NCBI GenBank assembly: GCA_025360385.1
Contig: JANYCG010000295.1
Location: 1-57,590, forward strand
Origin: Burkholderiales bacterium
GTDB taxonomy: Bacteria > Pseudomonadota > Gammaproteobacteria > Burkholderiales > Burkholderiaceae_C
Reading direction: 5' to 3'
DNA length: 57,590 nucleotides
The position numbers and the translations under genes were made by a program. Positions 44,325 to 52,974 of this stretch are shown here, piece after piece. The notes under the pieces are model-generated. The model was not told the DNA's origin. It was given only the letters and a program-made list of their open reading frames with translations, and did no database searches. How positions within the stretch are numbered: the stretch's first letter is position 1; each line of letters begins with the position of its first letter.

Positions 44325-46130
44325 ATGCCCATCACCCTGAAACAGCTCAATGCAGCACCGTTGGCAGAGGCGCAAGCCCTGCTGGACGGCCTCTATGAGC
44401 ATTCGCCCTGGATCGCGTCAGAGGCTTTGTCGCAACGGCCCTTCGCGTCACTCGAACACCTTAAACACGCCATGGTTCAATCGCTGGACGCCGCCGGTCC
44501 TACGGCCTGGCTGACGCTGATCCGCGCCCACCCCGAGCTGGCCGGCAAAGCCATGGTGAACCAGGCCCTGACGGCAGAATCCACCACTGAACAATCAGCG
44601 GCCGGGCTGGCGCAATGTTCGCCCGCCGAGTTTGCAAAAATCCAGCAGTTCAACACAGACTACAACGCCAAATTTAGCTTCCCCTTCATTTTGGCGGTGC
44701 GGGGCCCACGCGGTACAGGTTTGAACCGCCAGCAGATCATTGAAGCGTTCGAACGCAGGTTGCAAGGCCATGCCGACACCGAGCTGCAGGAATGCCTTCG
44801 CAACATTCACCGCATCGTGGAAATGCGCTTGAATGAAAAGTTTGGCCATGAGCCCCTGCTTGGCAACGCGGTGTGGGACTGGCATGAAGCCTTGAGCGTC
44901 CACTCTGACCCCGGGTTTGCAGAAGCCGGCCAGCTCACCGTGACTTACCTGACCGACGCACACCGCGCCTGTGCCTTGCAAATCAAAGCGCAAATGGGGA
45001 ACTGCGGCTTTGATGAGGCGCATATTGACGCGGTCGGCAATGTGGTGGGGCGTTATTTTTCAGACCGCAAAGCCAGCGGCCCGGGCACCAAAACTTTAAT
45101 GACAGGCTCCCATTACGACACCGTTCGCAATGGCGGTAAATACGATGGCCGCCTCGGAATTTTTGTGCCCATGGCCTGCGTGCGCGAGCTTGCGCGCCAA
45201 AACCGGCGCCTGCCATTTGACTTTGAAGTCATCGCTTTTGCCGAAGAAGAAGGCCAGCGTTACAAGGCCACTTTTTTGGGTTCCGGCGCATTGATTGGCG
45301 CATTCAACACCGCGTGGCTAGAACAACAAGACGCGGATGGCATCACGATGCGGGAGGCGATGCGCCATGCCGGCCTGGATGCCGGCGACATCGCCGCACT
45401 CAAAAGGAATCCGCGCAACTACCTGGGATTTGTCGAGGTGCACATCGAACAAGGCCCGGTGCTCAACGAACAGAATATCCCCCTGGGCATCGTCACCTCC
45501 ATCAACGGCAGCGTGCGTTGCCAGTGCAGCGTGATCGGCGTCGCCTGCCACGCGGGCACCACCCCAATGAACCGGCGGCGCGATGCTTTGGTCGCCGTGG
45601 CCGAGCTGGCCTTGTACCTTGAACAGCGCGCCCGCCAGGACACGGGTTCCGTCGGCACCATCGGCATGCTGAACGTACCCAATGGCTCGACCAACGTGGT
45701 GCCGGGCCGTTGTGATTTCACGCTGGACCTGCGTGCGCCAAACAATGCGCAGCGCGATGTTTTAGTGCAGGATGTGCTGGCCGAACTTGGCGCCATCTGC
45801 GATCGCCGTGGCCTGCAATTTGTAAGCGAAGAAACCATGCGGGCTGCCGCTGCGCCCAGCGATGCAGCGCTGCAATCACGTTGGGAAAAAGCGGTTTCAG
45901 CCTTGGGTGTGTCACCATTCAAAATGCCCAGCGGCGCAGGTCATGACGCGATGAAGCTGCATGAAATCATGCCCCAGGCCATGTTGTTTGTGCGGGGGCA
46001 AAACGCGGGCATCAGCCACAACCCGCTGGAATCGACCACCGCCGATGACATGCAACTGGCGGTGCAGGCCATGCTGATTTTTCTAACCCAGCTGGGTGCC
46101 GATCTTCGCGCCGGCCACACCAGCGAATGA
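44325..46130 (+). CDS. Bifunctional OHCU decarboxylase / allantoate amidohydrolase (UraD-AllC fusion)
   Basis: 601 residues in two parts. Residues 1-175 are OHCU decarboxylase: the catalytic His69 in LIRAHPELAGKA, FNTDYNAKFSFPFI, and the RIVEMRL helix. Residues about 185-595 are an M20-type amidohydrolase of the AllC/N-carbamoylase group: GSHYDTVRNGGKYDGRLG (His263, Asp265, Asp274), AFAEEEG, EVHIEQGPVL and SGAGHDAM. The first part makes S-allantoin from OHCU; the second releases ammonia and CO2 from allantoate. The fusion brackets the PuuE step between its own two activities, which may help channel intermediates. Confidence 0.92.
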   Translation: MPITLKQLNAAPLAEAQALLDGLYEHSPWIASEALSQRPFASLEHLKHAMVQSLDAAGPTAWLTLIRAHPELAGKAMVNQALTAESTTEQSAAGLAQCSPAEFAKIQQFNTDYNAKFSFPFILAVRGPRGTGLNRQQIIEAFERRLQGHADTELQECLRNIHRIVEMRLNEKFGHEPLLGNAVWDWHEALSVHSDPGFAEAGQLTVTYLTDAHRACALQIKAQMGNCGFDEAHIDAVGNVVGRYFSDRKASGPGTKTLMTGSHYDTVRNGGKYDGRLGIFVPMACVRELARQNRRLPFDFEVIAFAEEEGQRYKATFLGSGALIGAFNTAWLEQQDADGITMREAMRHAGLDAGDIAALKRNPRNYLGFVEVHIEQGPVLNEQNIPLGIVTSINGSVRCQCSVIGVACHAGTTPMNRRRDALVAVAELALYLEQRARQDTGSVGTIGMLNVPNGSTNVVPGRCDFTLDLRAPNNAQRDVLVQDVLAELGAICDRRGLQFVSEETMRAAAAPSDAALQSRWEKAVSALGVSPFKMPSGAGHDAMKLHEIMPQAMLFVRGQNAGISHNPLESTTADDMQLAVQAMLIFLTQLGADLRAGHTSE

Positions 46131-46139
46131 CAGGCCGCC

Positions 46140-47399
46140 ATGAGCAACTTTGAGCAACTCGATGCCTGGGTAGACGCGCACTTTGATGAACAAGTGGCGT
46201 TCTTGCAGCAACTGGTTCGTCTGCCCACCGACACGCCCCCTGGCGACAACGCGCCGCACGCCCTGCTGACGGCCAGATTGTTGGGCGCTTACGGCTTGCC
46301 CGTTGAACAATACGCCCTGCCACAGCCTGAGGTGCTTGCCGCCGGGCTGCAGTCCATCACCAACCTGCTGGTGCGCCGCCGGTATGGTCAGCTTGAAGGC
46401 CAGGCGCCAGGCACTGCCGCGCCAAAGGGCAAAACCATTTTGCTCAACGCCCACGGCGATGTGGTGCCGCCTGGCGAAGGCTGGGCCCATGACCCCTATG
46501 GCGGCGAGATTGAAAACGGTGCCATGTACGGCCGAGCGACCGCCGTGAGCAAGGGCGATTTTTCGACCTACACCTTTGCGCTGATGGCGCTGGAGGCGGT
46601 CGCAAAACCGGCTCAGGGCAGCGTCGAGCTTTTGTTCACTTACGACGAAGAGTTTGGCGGAGAACTGGGCCCGGGCTGGCTGCTGCGCCAGCACATCATC
46701 CGGCCCGATCTGGTGATTGCGGCGGGCTTCAGCTACCAGGTCGTCACCGCCCACAACGGCTGCCTGCAACTTGAAGTCACCGTCCACGGCAAAATGGCGC
46801 ACGCCGCCATCCCCGAATCCGGCGTGGATGCCCTGCAGGGTGCCAACCGCATCATGACGGCTTTGTACCTGCAAAATGAAGCTTACAAACAGGTGGTCTC
46901 CCAGGTGGAAGGCATCACCCACCCTTACCTCAACATTGGCCAGATTGAAGGTGGCACCAACACCAATGTGGTGCCTGGCCGCGTCACGTTCAAGCTGGAT
47001 CGGCGCATGATCCCCGAGGAAGAACCCGCTGTGATTGAGCAAAATCTGCGCGCGCTGATTGCCGACGCGGCGGCGCAAACGCCAGGCGTCACGGTCGACG
47101 TCAAACGCATCCTGCTGGCCCGCGCCATGCAGGCCTTGCCGGGGAACAAACCCTTAGTCGAAGCTCTGCAGAAACATGTTGAAATCGTGTTTCAGGAACC
47201 CGTCAAAGCCCTGGGCAGCCCGCTTTACACCGACATGCGCCTGTTCAGCGAGGCGGGCATTCCCGGCGTGTTGTACGGCGCGGGACCGCGCACAGTGCTG
47301 GAGTCACACGCCAAACGCGCTGACGAGCGCCTGAACCTCGAAGACTTGCGCCGCGCCACAAAGGTGGTGGCCCGAACCTTGCATGAGTTGTTGAACTGA
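46140..47399 (+). CDS. M20 family metallohydrolase (ArgE/DapE-like)
   Basis: 419 residues. The dinuclear metal site motifs are ILLNAHGDVVPPGEGWAHDP, GRATAVSKGDFSTY and TYDEEFGGELGP, with the dimerisation lid beginning LEVTVHGKMAHAAIPESG. The family removes acyl or carbamoyl groups from amino acids. It follows the UraD-AllC fusion by 9 bp, so it probably acts on a ureide or related carbamoyl compound, perhaps ureidoglycolate, for which no AllA-type lyase is seen here. That is inference. Confidence 0.85.
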   Translation: MSNFEQLDAWVDAHFDEQVAFLQQLVRLPTDTPPGDNAPHALLTARLLGAYGLPVEQYALPQPEVLAAGLQSITNLLVRRRYGQLEGQAPGTAAPKGKTILLNAHGDVVPPGEGWAHDPYGGEIENGAMYGRATAVSKGDFSTYTFALMALEAVAKPAQGSVELLFTYDEEFGGELGPGWLLRQHIIRPDLVIAAGFSYQVVTAHNGCLQLEVTVHGKMAHAAIPESGVDALQGANRIMTALYLQNEAYKQVVSQVEGITHPYLNIGQIEGGTNTNVVPGRVTFKLDRRMIPEEEPAVIEQNLRALIADAAAQTPGVTVDVKRILLARAMQALPGNKPLVEALQKHVEIVFQEPVKALGSPLYTDMRLFSEAGIPGVLYGAGPRTVLESHAKRADERLNLEDLRRATKVVARTLHELLN

Positions 47400-47427
47400 A
47401 TTTTCGTCCAGCCCTGATTTTCCCGAT

Positions 47428-47456
47428 CTCTTCGTTTTTTTGTTTTTTTGTTTTTG
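47428..47456 (+). repeat. T-rich simple repeat before the ABC binding protein gene
   Basis: G plus seven T is repeated two to three times. It lies 35-65 bp before the binding-protein start and could vary in length by slippage. Confidence 0.5.
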
Positions 47457-47492
47457 ACTTTGCCTTCACTCTTAGTTTTACCCGGAGCCTCC

Positions 47493-48521
47493 ATGACAAA
47501 ACGCATTTTTCTCAAAACCGCAGCCGCAATGGCCCTGGCCGCCAACTTGGGCGCAGTCCAGGCGCAAAACACGCCCATCAAATTCCAGCTCGACTGGCGT
47601 TTTGAAGGGCCGGCCGCCCTGTTTTTGACACCCGTTGCCAAAGGCTACTTCAAGGACGCCAAGCTGGACGTCACGGTCGATGCGGGCAATGGCTCGGGCG
47701 GCGCGGTGACACGCGTCGCATCCGGTGCCTACGACATCGGTTTTGCCGACCTGGCGGCCTTGATGGAGTTCCACGCCAACAACCCGGACGCGCCCAACAA
47801 ACCAGTCGCCGTGATGATGGTTTACAACGACACACCGGCCTCGGTGATGGCGTTGAAAAAATCCGGCATCAAGACCCCGGCTGACCTGATCGGCAAAAAA
47901 CTTGGGGCACCAGTGTTTGACGCGGGCCGCCGCGCCTTCCCGATCTTTTCAAAAGCCAACAACATCAGCGGCGTGACCTGGATCGCCATGGACCCGCCCC
48001 TGCGGGAGACCATGCTGGTGCGCGGCGATGTGGATGCCATCACCGGTTTCACCTTCACGTCGCTCTTGAACATCGAGGCGCGTGGTGTGAAAGCGGACGA
48101 CGTGGTGGTCATGCCTTACCCGGACTTTGGCGTCAAGCTGTATGGCAACGCCATCATCGTCTCGCCCAAGCTCATCAAAGAGAACCCGGCTGCGGTCAAA
48201 GCATTTCTGGTCGCCGCGACCAAGGGCATGAAAGACGTGATCAGCAACCCCGCCGCTGCTATCCAGGACGTGAAAGCCCGTGACGGCATCATCAACGTCG
48301 AGCTTGAAACGCGCCGCCTGAAACTCGCGATTGACACCGTCATCAACAGCCCCAATGCCCGCGCCGAAGGTTTTGGCCAGGTCAATGGCCCGCGCCTGTC
48401 GCTCATGGCCTCACAGGTGTCGGACGCCTTCAACACCAAAACCCGCATCAACCCGGACGCGGTGTGGAACGGCTCCTTCCTGCCGACCAAGGCCGAGCTG
48501 AACGTGCTGCCCAAAAAATAA
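47493..48521 (+). CDS. ABC transporter solute-binding protein (NMT1/THI5-like, COG0715 type)
   Basis: 342-residue precursor with signal peptide ending AVQAQ. The mature part, PIKFQLDWRFEGPAALFLTP, then AKGYFKDAKLDVTVDAG, AYDIGFADLAALM and GAPVFDAGRRAFPIF, is of the NMT1/SsuA kind. Such proteins bind nitrate, sulfonates, pyrimidines or similar small ligands. ATG 47493 follows CGGAG. It stands in one operon with puuE and the fusion gene, so a purine or ureide is the likely ligand (inference). Confidence 0.88.
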   Translation: MTKRIFLKTAAAMALAANLGAVQAQNTPIKFQLDWRFEGPAALFLTPVAKGYFKDAKLDVTVDAGNGSGGAVTRVASGAYDIGFADLAALMEFHANNPDAPNKPVAVMMVYNDTPASVMALKKSGIKTPADLIGKKLGAPVFDAGRRAFPIFSKANNISGVTWIAMDPPLRETMLVRGDVDAITGFTFTSLLNIEARGVKADDVVVMPYPDFGVKLYGNAIIVSPKLIKENPAAVKAFLVAATKGMKDVISNPAAAIQDVKARDGIINVELETRRLKLAIDTVINSPNARAEGFGQVNGPRLSLMASQVSDAFNTKTRINPDAVWNGSFLPTKAELNVLPKK

Positions 48522-48554
48522 GACAGTTAGGCGGTTCGCCCTGGCCGGTAGAAA

Positions 48555-48598
48555 GCTATTATTTGTATAGCATACTATCCAGTTCCGACGGGAACAAA
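48555..48598 (+). repeat. Dispersed ATAGC-N16-ACGGGGAC repeat, copy 11 (intergenic)
   Basis: GCTATTATTTGTATAGC gives near-perfect arms, followed after exactly 16 bases by ACGGGAAC. It lies between the binding-protein and ATPase genes of the ABC transporter. It is one of the least degenerate copies. Confidence 0.85.
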
Positions 48599-48621
48599 AG
48601 TCATATTTACCGGAACTTTTG

Positions 48622-49452
48622 ATGCAAGACAGCACCCAAACCTTCGTCGACTTCTCCGATGTCTGGCTCGCCTACAACGACGAGTTGCTGGCGCAAAACC
48701 GCTTTGCGGTGGAGGCCATTGACCTCAGCGTGCGCCAGGGCGAGTTCATCGCCATCGTGGGGCCGTCAGGCTGTGGCAAATCGACCTTCATGAAGCTCAC
48801 GACCGGGCTGCGCATGCCGTCCAGGGGCCGCATCCTGATTGACCAGCAACCCGTGACCGGCCCTTTGAAAATCTCTGGCATGGCGTTTCAGGCCCCGTCC
48901 CTGCTGCCCTGGCGCACCACGGTTGACAATGTTCTGCTCCCGCTTGAAATCGTGGAGCCCTACCGCAGCAACTTCAAGGCCATGCGCCCGCAGTACGAAG
49001 AACGGGCCCGCAAACTGCTGCAAAAAGTCGGGCTGGGCGGTTATGAAGACAAGTTCCCGTGGGAGCTGTCGGGTGGCATGCAGCAACGCGCCAGCATTTG
49101 CCGCGCTTTGGTGCATGAACCCAAAATGCTGCTGCTCGATGAACCCTTCGGGGCACTCGACGCCTTCACCCGCGAGGAGTTGTGGTGCATTCTGCGCGAC
49201 CTGTGGACCGAGCAGCGCTTCAACGTGATCCTGGTCACGCATGACCTGCGCGAGAGCGTATTTTTGGCCGACACCGTGTATGTGATGAGCCGAAGCCCTG
49301 GCCGGTTTGTGGTGAAAAAAGACATCGAACTGCCGCGCCCGCGCGACCTGGAGATCACCTACACCAAAGAATTCACCGACATCGTGCATGAGCTGCGCGG
49401 GCACATCGGGGCGGTTCGCAACACTGTCGCACCGGCCGCCGCAACAGCCTGA
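48622..49452 (+). CDS. ABC transporter ATP-binding protein
   Basis: 276 residues. Walker A GPSGCGKST near residue 47, Q-loop MAFQAPSLLPWRTT, signature LSGGMQQRASICRAL and Walker B MLLLDEPFGALDAF are all present. It is of the SsuB/TauB type. ATG 48622 is preferred over TTG 48619. It energises the importer with the preceding and following genes. Confidence 0.93.
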   Translation: MQDSTQTFVDFSDVWLAYNDELLAQNRFAVEAIDLSVRQGEFIAIVGPSGCGKSTFMKLTTGLRMPSRGRILIDQQPVTGPLKISGMAFQAPSLLPWRTTVDNVLLPLEIVEPYRSNFKAMRPQYEERARKLLQKVGLGGYEDKFPWELSGGMQQRASICRALVHEPKMLLLDEPFGALDAFTREELWCILRDLWTEQRFNVILVTHDLRESVFLADTVYVMSRSPGRFVVKKDIELPRPRDLEITYTKEFTDIVHELRGHIGAVRNTVAPAAATA

Positions 49453-49471
49453 CCCCAAGGCAAGTTACACC

Positions 49472-50239
49472 ATGACAAAAAAACAAATCGAAATCTGGTC
49501 GCCGTGGATTTTGCTGGTGGCCGTGATCGCCCTCTGGCAATTCATCTGCACCGCCTTCAGCGTGTCTGAATTCATCTTCCCAAGCCCCTGGCGCATCTGG
49601 ACGCAGTTCTGGGAGTTCAAGGCCATCATTGCCGGCCACGCCTGGCGCACCTACTGGGTCACGATGGCGGGTTTTGGCATTGCCATCGTGGTGGGTGTGC
49701 TGCTGGGCTTTGTCATTGGCAGTTCGCGCCTGGCCTACGCGGCCGTGTACCCGCTGATGACCGCCTTCAACGCCCTGCCCAAAGCCGCGTTTGTGCCGAT
49801 TCTTGTGGTGTGGTTTGGCATTGGCGTGGGTCCGGCTGTGCTCACCGCTTTCCTCATCAGCTTTTTTCCCATCATGGTCAACATCGCCACCGGCCTGGCC
49901 ACGCTGGAGCCGGAGCTGGAAGACGTGCTGCGCGTGTTGGGCGCCAAGCGTTGGGACGTGCTGGTCAAGGTTGGCCTGCCACGCTCCATGCCCTACTTTT
50001 ACGGCTCACTCAAGGTGGCCATCACCCTTGCCTTCGTCGGCACCACCGTGTCGGAGATGACCGCCGCCAACGAAGGCATCGGTTACCTGTTGATCTCGGC
50101 CGGCTCTTCCATGCAAATGGGCCTGGCCTTCGCCGGCCTGGTCGTGGTGGGCGCCATGGCCATGGTGATGTATGAGCTGTTCAGTGCGATTGAGAACCAC
50201 ACGACGGGCTGGGCGCACCGGGGCAGTCAAAATACTTGA
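49472..50239 (+). CDS. ABC transporter permease (SsuC/TauC type)
   Basis: 255 residues with six membrane segments and the EAA-type loop near LEDVLRVLGAKRWDVLVKVG, followed by LPRSMPYFYGSLKVAIT. It begins 19 bp after the ATPase gene. It completes the importer. The frame is open upstream into the ATPase gene, but ATG 49472 gives the first membrane segment and normal length. Confidence 0.92.
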   Translation: MTKKQIEIWSPWILLVAVIALWQFICTAFSVSEFIFPSPWRIWTQFWEFKAIIAGHAWRTYWVTMAGFGIAIVVGVLLGFVIGSSRLAYAAVYPLMTAFNALPKAAFVPILVVWFGIGVGPAVLTAFLISFFPIMVNIATGLATLEPELEDVLRVLGAKRWDVLVKVGLPRSMPYFYGSLKVAITLAFVGTTVSEMTAANEGIGYLLISAGSSMQMGLAFAGLVVVGAMAMVMYELFSAIENHTTGWAHRGSQNT

Positions 50240-50333
50240 ATGCCGAATTTCGTATTTTTGGGTCTGAACTTTATGGATGGTGGGTAGCCGGATATTAAAA
50301 ATACAGCAGCTCAGAGTTTTTTAAACACTTCGA

Positions 50334-51164
50334 ATGTCCTGGCACGCCAAGCTCCAACTCGATTACACGCACATCGCCGACCGCACCCTTGCACGTTATG
50401 CACACGACGGCCCGCTGCGGATTTTGCAAAGCCTTTACCCCGAGGGTGACGCGGTTTGCCACAACGTGCTGGTGCACCCGCCTGGGGGCCTGGTGGGGGG
50501 CGACACCTTGGACCTTGCCGTCACCGCCAGTGGCCAGGCCCATGGCCTGATCACCACGCCGGGCGCCAGCCGCTTTTACCGTTCCAGCGGCGAGCTGGCC
50601 ATGCAATACACACACATCCAGCTGCGCGACCAGGCCCGGCTGGAATGGTTGCCGATGGAGGCCATTTTGTACAACGGCTGCATTGCGCAAAACCGCTTGC
50701 AGATTGAGCTGGCGCCCGAGGCCGAGTTCATCGGCTGGGACGTCACCGCGCTGGGCCTGCCGCACGCTGGCAAGCCGTTTGCGGCGGGCAGTTATTTGCA
50801 ACACATTGAAGTGCCAGGGGTCTGGCTGGAGCGGGGCCGCCTGGACGCCAGCGACATGCGCCTGATGCGAGGGCCGCTGGGGCTGGCAGGCAATGCCTGC
50901 ATGGCATCGCTGTTTTTTGTGGCGGGCGCCAAATTGTCGCGCAACCGAAGGCAGCAGAGTCTTGACGCCGCGCGATCCCAGCTTGAAGGGCATGCACTGC
51001 GCGCGACCGCCGGGGCCACCAGCCCAAACGATCAGGTCGTCATCCTGCGGGTGTTGGCACCCCTGGTGGAACCTGCCATGCAGTTGCTGAAAACCGTCTG
51101 GGCGGTCTGGCGAGCCGAGTTGTGGGGGAAAACAGCCTCAAGTCCCCGTATTTGGTGCACATGA
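50334..51164 (+). CDS. ureD: Urease accessory protein UreD
   Basis: 276 residues. It begins SWHAKLQLDYTHIADRTLAR and has GPLRILQSLYPEG, HNVLVHPPGGLVGGDTLDL and TTPGASRFYRSSGELA, all conserved in UreD, which with UreF and UreG loads nickel into urease. It is 94 bp after the permease gene and reads towards urtE. In related genomes ureD usually follows urtE in the same direction and precedes ureABC; here it is inverted and alone. Its last codons overlap a dispersed repeat, so the C-terminus may be altered. Confidence 0.93.
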   Translation: MSWHAKLQLDYTHIADRTLARYAHDGPLRILQSLYPEGDAVCHNVLVHPPGGLVGGDTLDLAVTASGQAHGLITTPGASRFYRSSGELAMQYTHIQLRDQARLEWLPMEAILYNGCIAQNRLQIELAPEAEFIGWDVTALGLPHAGKPFAAGSYLQHIEVPGVWLERGRLDASDMRLMRGPLGLAGNACMASLFFVAGAKLSRNRRQQSLDAARSQLEGHALRATAGATSPNDQVVILRVLAPLVEPAMQLLKTVWAVWRAELWGKTASSPRIWCT

Positions 51165-51182
51165 TGCTATACAAATAATAGT
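51141..51182 (-). repeat. Dispersed ATAGC-N16-ACGGGGAC repeat, copy 12 (end of ureD)
   Basis: On the minus strand CTATTATTTGTATAGC is followed after exactly 16 bases by a perfect ACGGGGAC. It covers the last eight codons of ureD and some bases beyond. The arm sequence matches copy 11 almost base for base. Confidence 0.85.
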
Positions 51183-51201
51183 GTCGGCGTTTGCTCCGTG
51201 T

Positions 51202-51295
51202 CCCAATCATTCGTGAAGTCGGCGGGCCGACGACGACAGTGGGAAAGGCACGGCTAGGAGTCTGAGCGGCACAACAAGCTTCACGAATGATTTGG
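51202..51295. repeat. 94-bp element with 17-bp inverted ends between ureD and urtE
   Basis: The left end CCCAATCATTCGTGAAG and right end CTTCACGAATGATTTGG are inverse with one mismatch. Inside is a small hairpin TCGG-CGGG-CCGA at 51219-51230. No flanking target duplication is seen. It may be a small non-autonomous mobile element, or a long terminator-like structure between the convergent genes. Confidence 0.65.
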
Positions 51296-51303
51296 AAATG
51301 GCA

Positions 51304-51996
51304 TTAAATGGCCACCAGCTGTCGCACGCCATTGGCCTCCATGTCTTTGCCCAGACCGGACGCCAGCACCGCGCCGCGCTCCATCACCACATAGTCGTCG
51401 GCCAGTTCCTGCGCAAAATCGTAGTACTGCTCGACCAGCAAAATGGCCATGTCGCCCCGGTTGGCCAACATGCGGATGACGCGGCCAATGTCCTTGATGA
51501 TGCTGGGCTGAATGCCTTCGGTCGGCTCGTCCAGAATCATCAACTTGGGCTTGGCGGCCAGCGCGCGCGCAATCGCCAACTGCTGCTGCTGCCCGCCTGA
51601 CAGGTCGCCGCCCCGGCGGTTCAGCATTTGCTTGAGCACGGGAAACAGGTCGAACAACTCGGCTGGAATGGGCGTGCCCGCGCGCTTGTACGCCAAACCC
51701 ATGCGCAGGTTTTCTTCAACCGTCAAGCGCGCAAAAATCTCGCGCCCTTGCGGCACAAAACCGATGCCAGCGCGGGCGCGGTGGTAGGGCGTCCAGGCCT
51801 GGATGGGGAGGCCCTCAAACTCGATGCTGCCGGACTTGACGGCCACCAGGCCCATCAAGGATTTCAGCAAGGTGGTCTTGCCCACGCCATTGCGCCCCAG
51901 CACCACCGTGATCTTGCCAAGTGATGCCGACAGCGACACGTCACGCAAGATGTGCGAGCCGCCGTAATACTGGTTGATGGATTTGACTTCAAGCAT
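51304..51996 (-). CDS. urtE: Urea ABC transporter ATP-binding protein UrtE
   Basis: 230 residues of the LivF type. Walker A GRNGVGKTTLLKSLMG, signature LSGGQQQQLAIARALA and Walker B LMILDEPTEGIQPSII with the EGIQPS ending typical of UrtE. AAGGAAG precedes ATG 51996. It is the last gene of urtABCDE and is separated from urtD by a GC-rich repeat. Confidence 0.95.
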   Translation of the reverse strand: MLEVKSINQYYGGSHILRDVSLSASLGKITVVLGRNGVGKTTLLKSLMGLVAVKSGSIEFEGLPIQAWTPYHRARAGIGFVPQGREIFARLTVEENLRMGLAYKRAGTPIPAELFDLFPVLKQMLNRRGGDLSGGQQQQLAIARALAAKPKLMILDEPTEGIQPSIIKDIGRVIRMLANRGDMAILLVEQYYDFAQELADDYVVMERGAVLASGLGKDMEANGVRQLVAI

Positions 51997-52023
51997 TCGC
52001 TTCCTTTCGTCAGGCAATTTTTC

Positions 52024-52093
52024 GCCGGGCCGCCCCAAGAAAAATTAGCCCCCTCGGGGGGCAGCGACCCGTGCAACGGTGGAGCGTGGGGGC
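52024..52093 (-). repeat. GC-rich intergenic repeat, family 2, copy 2 (between urtD and urtE)
   Basis: Read on the minus strand it gives GCCCCCACGCTCC, CGCTGCCCCCCGAGGGGGC and CTTGGGGCGGCCCGGCG, the same series as at 34987-35063. The CCCCCCGAGGGGGC-type core can fold back on itself. It fills most of the 99-bp gap within the urt operon. Confidence 0.75.
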
Positions 52094-52095
52094 TT

Positions 52096-52974
52096 TCATC
52101 TACCCAAATAGACTTCGATGACACGTTCATCGTTCTGCACCTGGTCCAGTGTGCCCTGGGCCAACACCGAGCCGTCGCACAGCACCGTCACGATGTCGCT
52201 GATGGCGCGGATGAAACCCATGTCGTGCTCCACCACCATCAGCGAATGTTTGCCTTTGAGTGTCAGAAACAATTCTGCCGTGCGCGCGGTTTCTTCGTCG
52301 GTCATCCCGGCTACCGGCTCGTCAAGCAGCAGCAGTTTTGGGTCTTGCATCAGTAACATGCCAATCTCAAGCCATTGCTTTTGCCCATGGCTCAAATTGC
52401 CGGCTTGCCGCGACACGCTGTCGCTTAAATGGATCGTGTGCAACACCTCGGCCAGTCGATCACCCTGCTCAGAATCGAGCCTGAACAACATGGAGGCCTT
52501 CACGCCTTTGTTGGTTTTCAGGGCAAGTTCCAGGTTTTCAAACACCGTCAGTTGCTCAAACACCGTGGGTTTCTGGAATTTTCGGCCAATGCCAAGCTGG
52601 GCGATTTGCGGCTCGTTGTAACGCAGCAAATCAATCGTGCTGCCGAAAAATACGCGTCCTTCATCGGGCCGGGTTTTGCCGGTGATGATGTCCATCAGGG
52701 TCGTCTTGCCCGCACCATTGGGCCCGATGATGCAGCGCAGCTCGCCCGGTGCAATGTCCAGTGACAGCTCGTTGATGGCCTTGAAACCGTCGAAGCTGAC
52801 GTTGACATCTTCCAGATACAAAATGCGGCCATGGGTGACGTCCACCTCGGGCGACGTGACCAGGCGGCCAAACCCCGCTGCGCGGCCGCCTGACTCGGTT
52901 TGGCCTTGCACCTGGGTTTGCCGCGCCCGGACTTCACGACGCTTAGCGCCTTCTTCAAACAGCTCAGGGGTCAT
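52096..52974 (-). CDS. urtD: Urea ABC transporter ATP-binding protein UrtD
   Basis: 292 residues of the LivG type: GFKAINELSLDIAPGELRC, Walker A GPNGAGKTTLMDIITG, signature LSHGQKQWLEIGMLL (with the LSHGQ variant typical of UrtD) and Walker B LLLLDEPVAGM. The first 45 residues are a charged extension. Its ATG overlaps the urtC stop by 4 bp (52971-52974), indicating translational coupling. Confidence 0.95.
   Translation of the reverse strand: MTPELFEEGAKRREVRARQTQVQGQTESGGRAAGFGRLVTSPEVDVTHGRILYLEDVNVSFDGFKAINELSLDIAPGELRCIIGPNGAGKTTLMDIITGKTRPDEGRVFFGSTIDLLRYNEPQIAQLGIGRKFQKPTVFEQLTVFENLELALKTNKGVKASMLFRLDSEQGDRLAEVLHTIHLSDSVSRQAGNLSHGQKQWLEIGMLLMQDPKLLLLDEPVAGMTDEETARTAELFLTLKGKHSLMVVEHDMGFIRAISDIVTVLCDGSVLAQGTLDQVQNDERVIEVYLGR

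Noticed and set aside
50249-50314. GTATTTTT/AAAAATAC pair as a terminator after the ABC permease gene
   Set aside because: The loop exceeds 45 bases, the stem is AT-rich and there is no T-run; it is probably chance.
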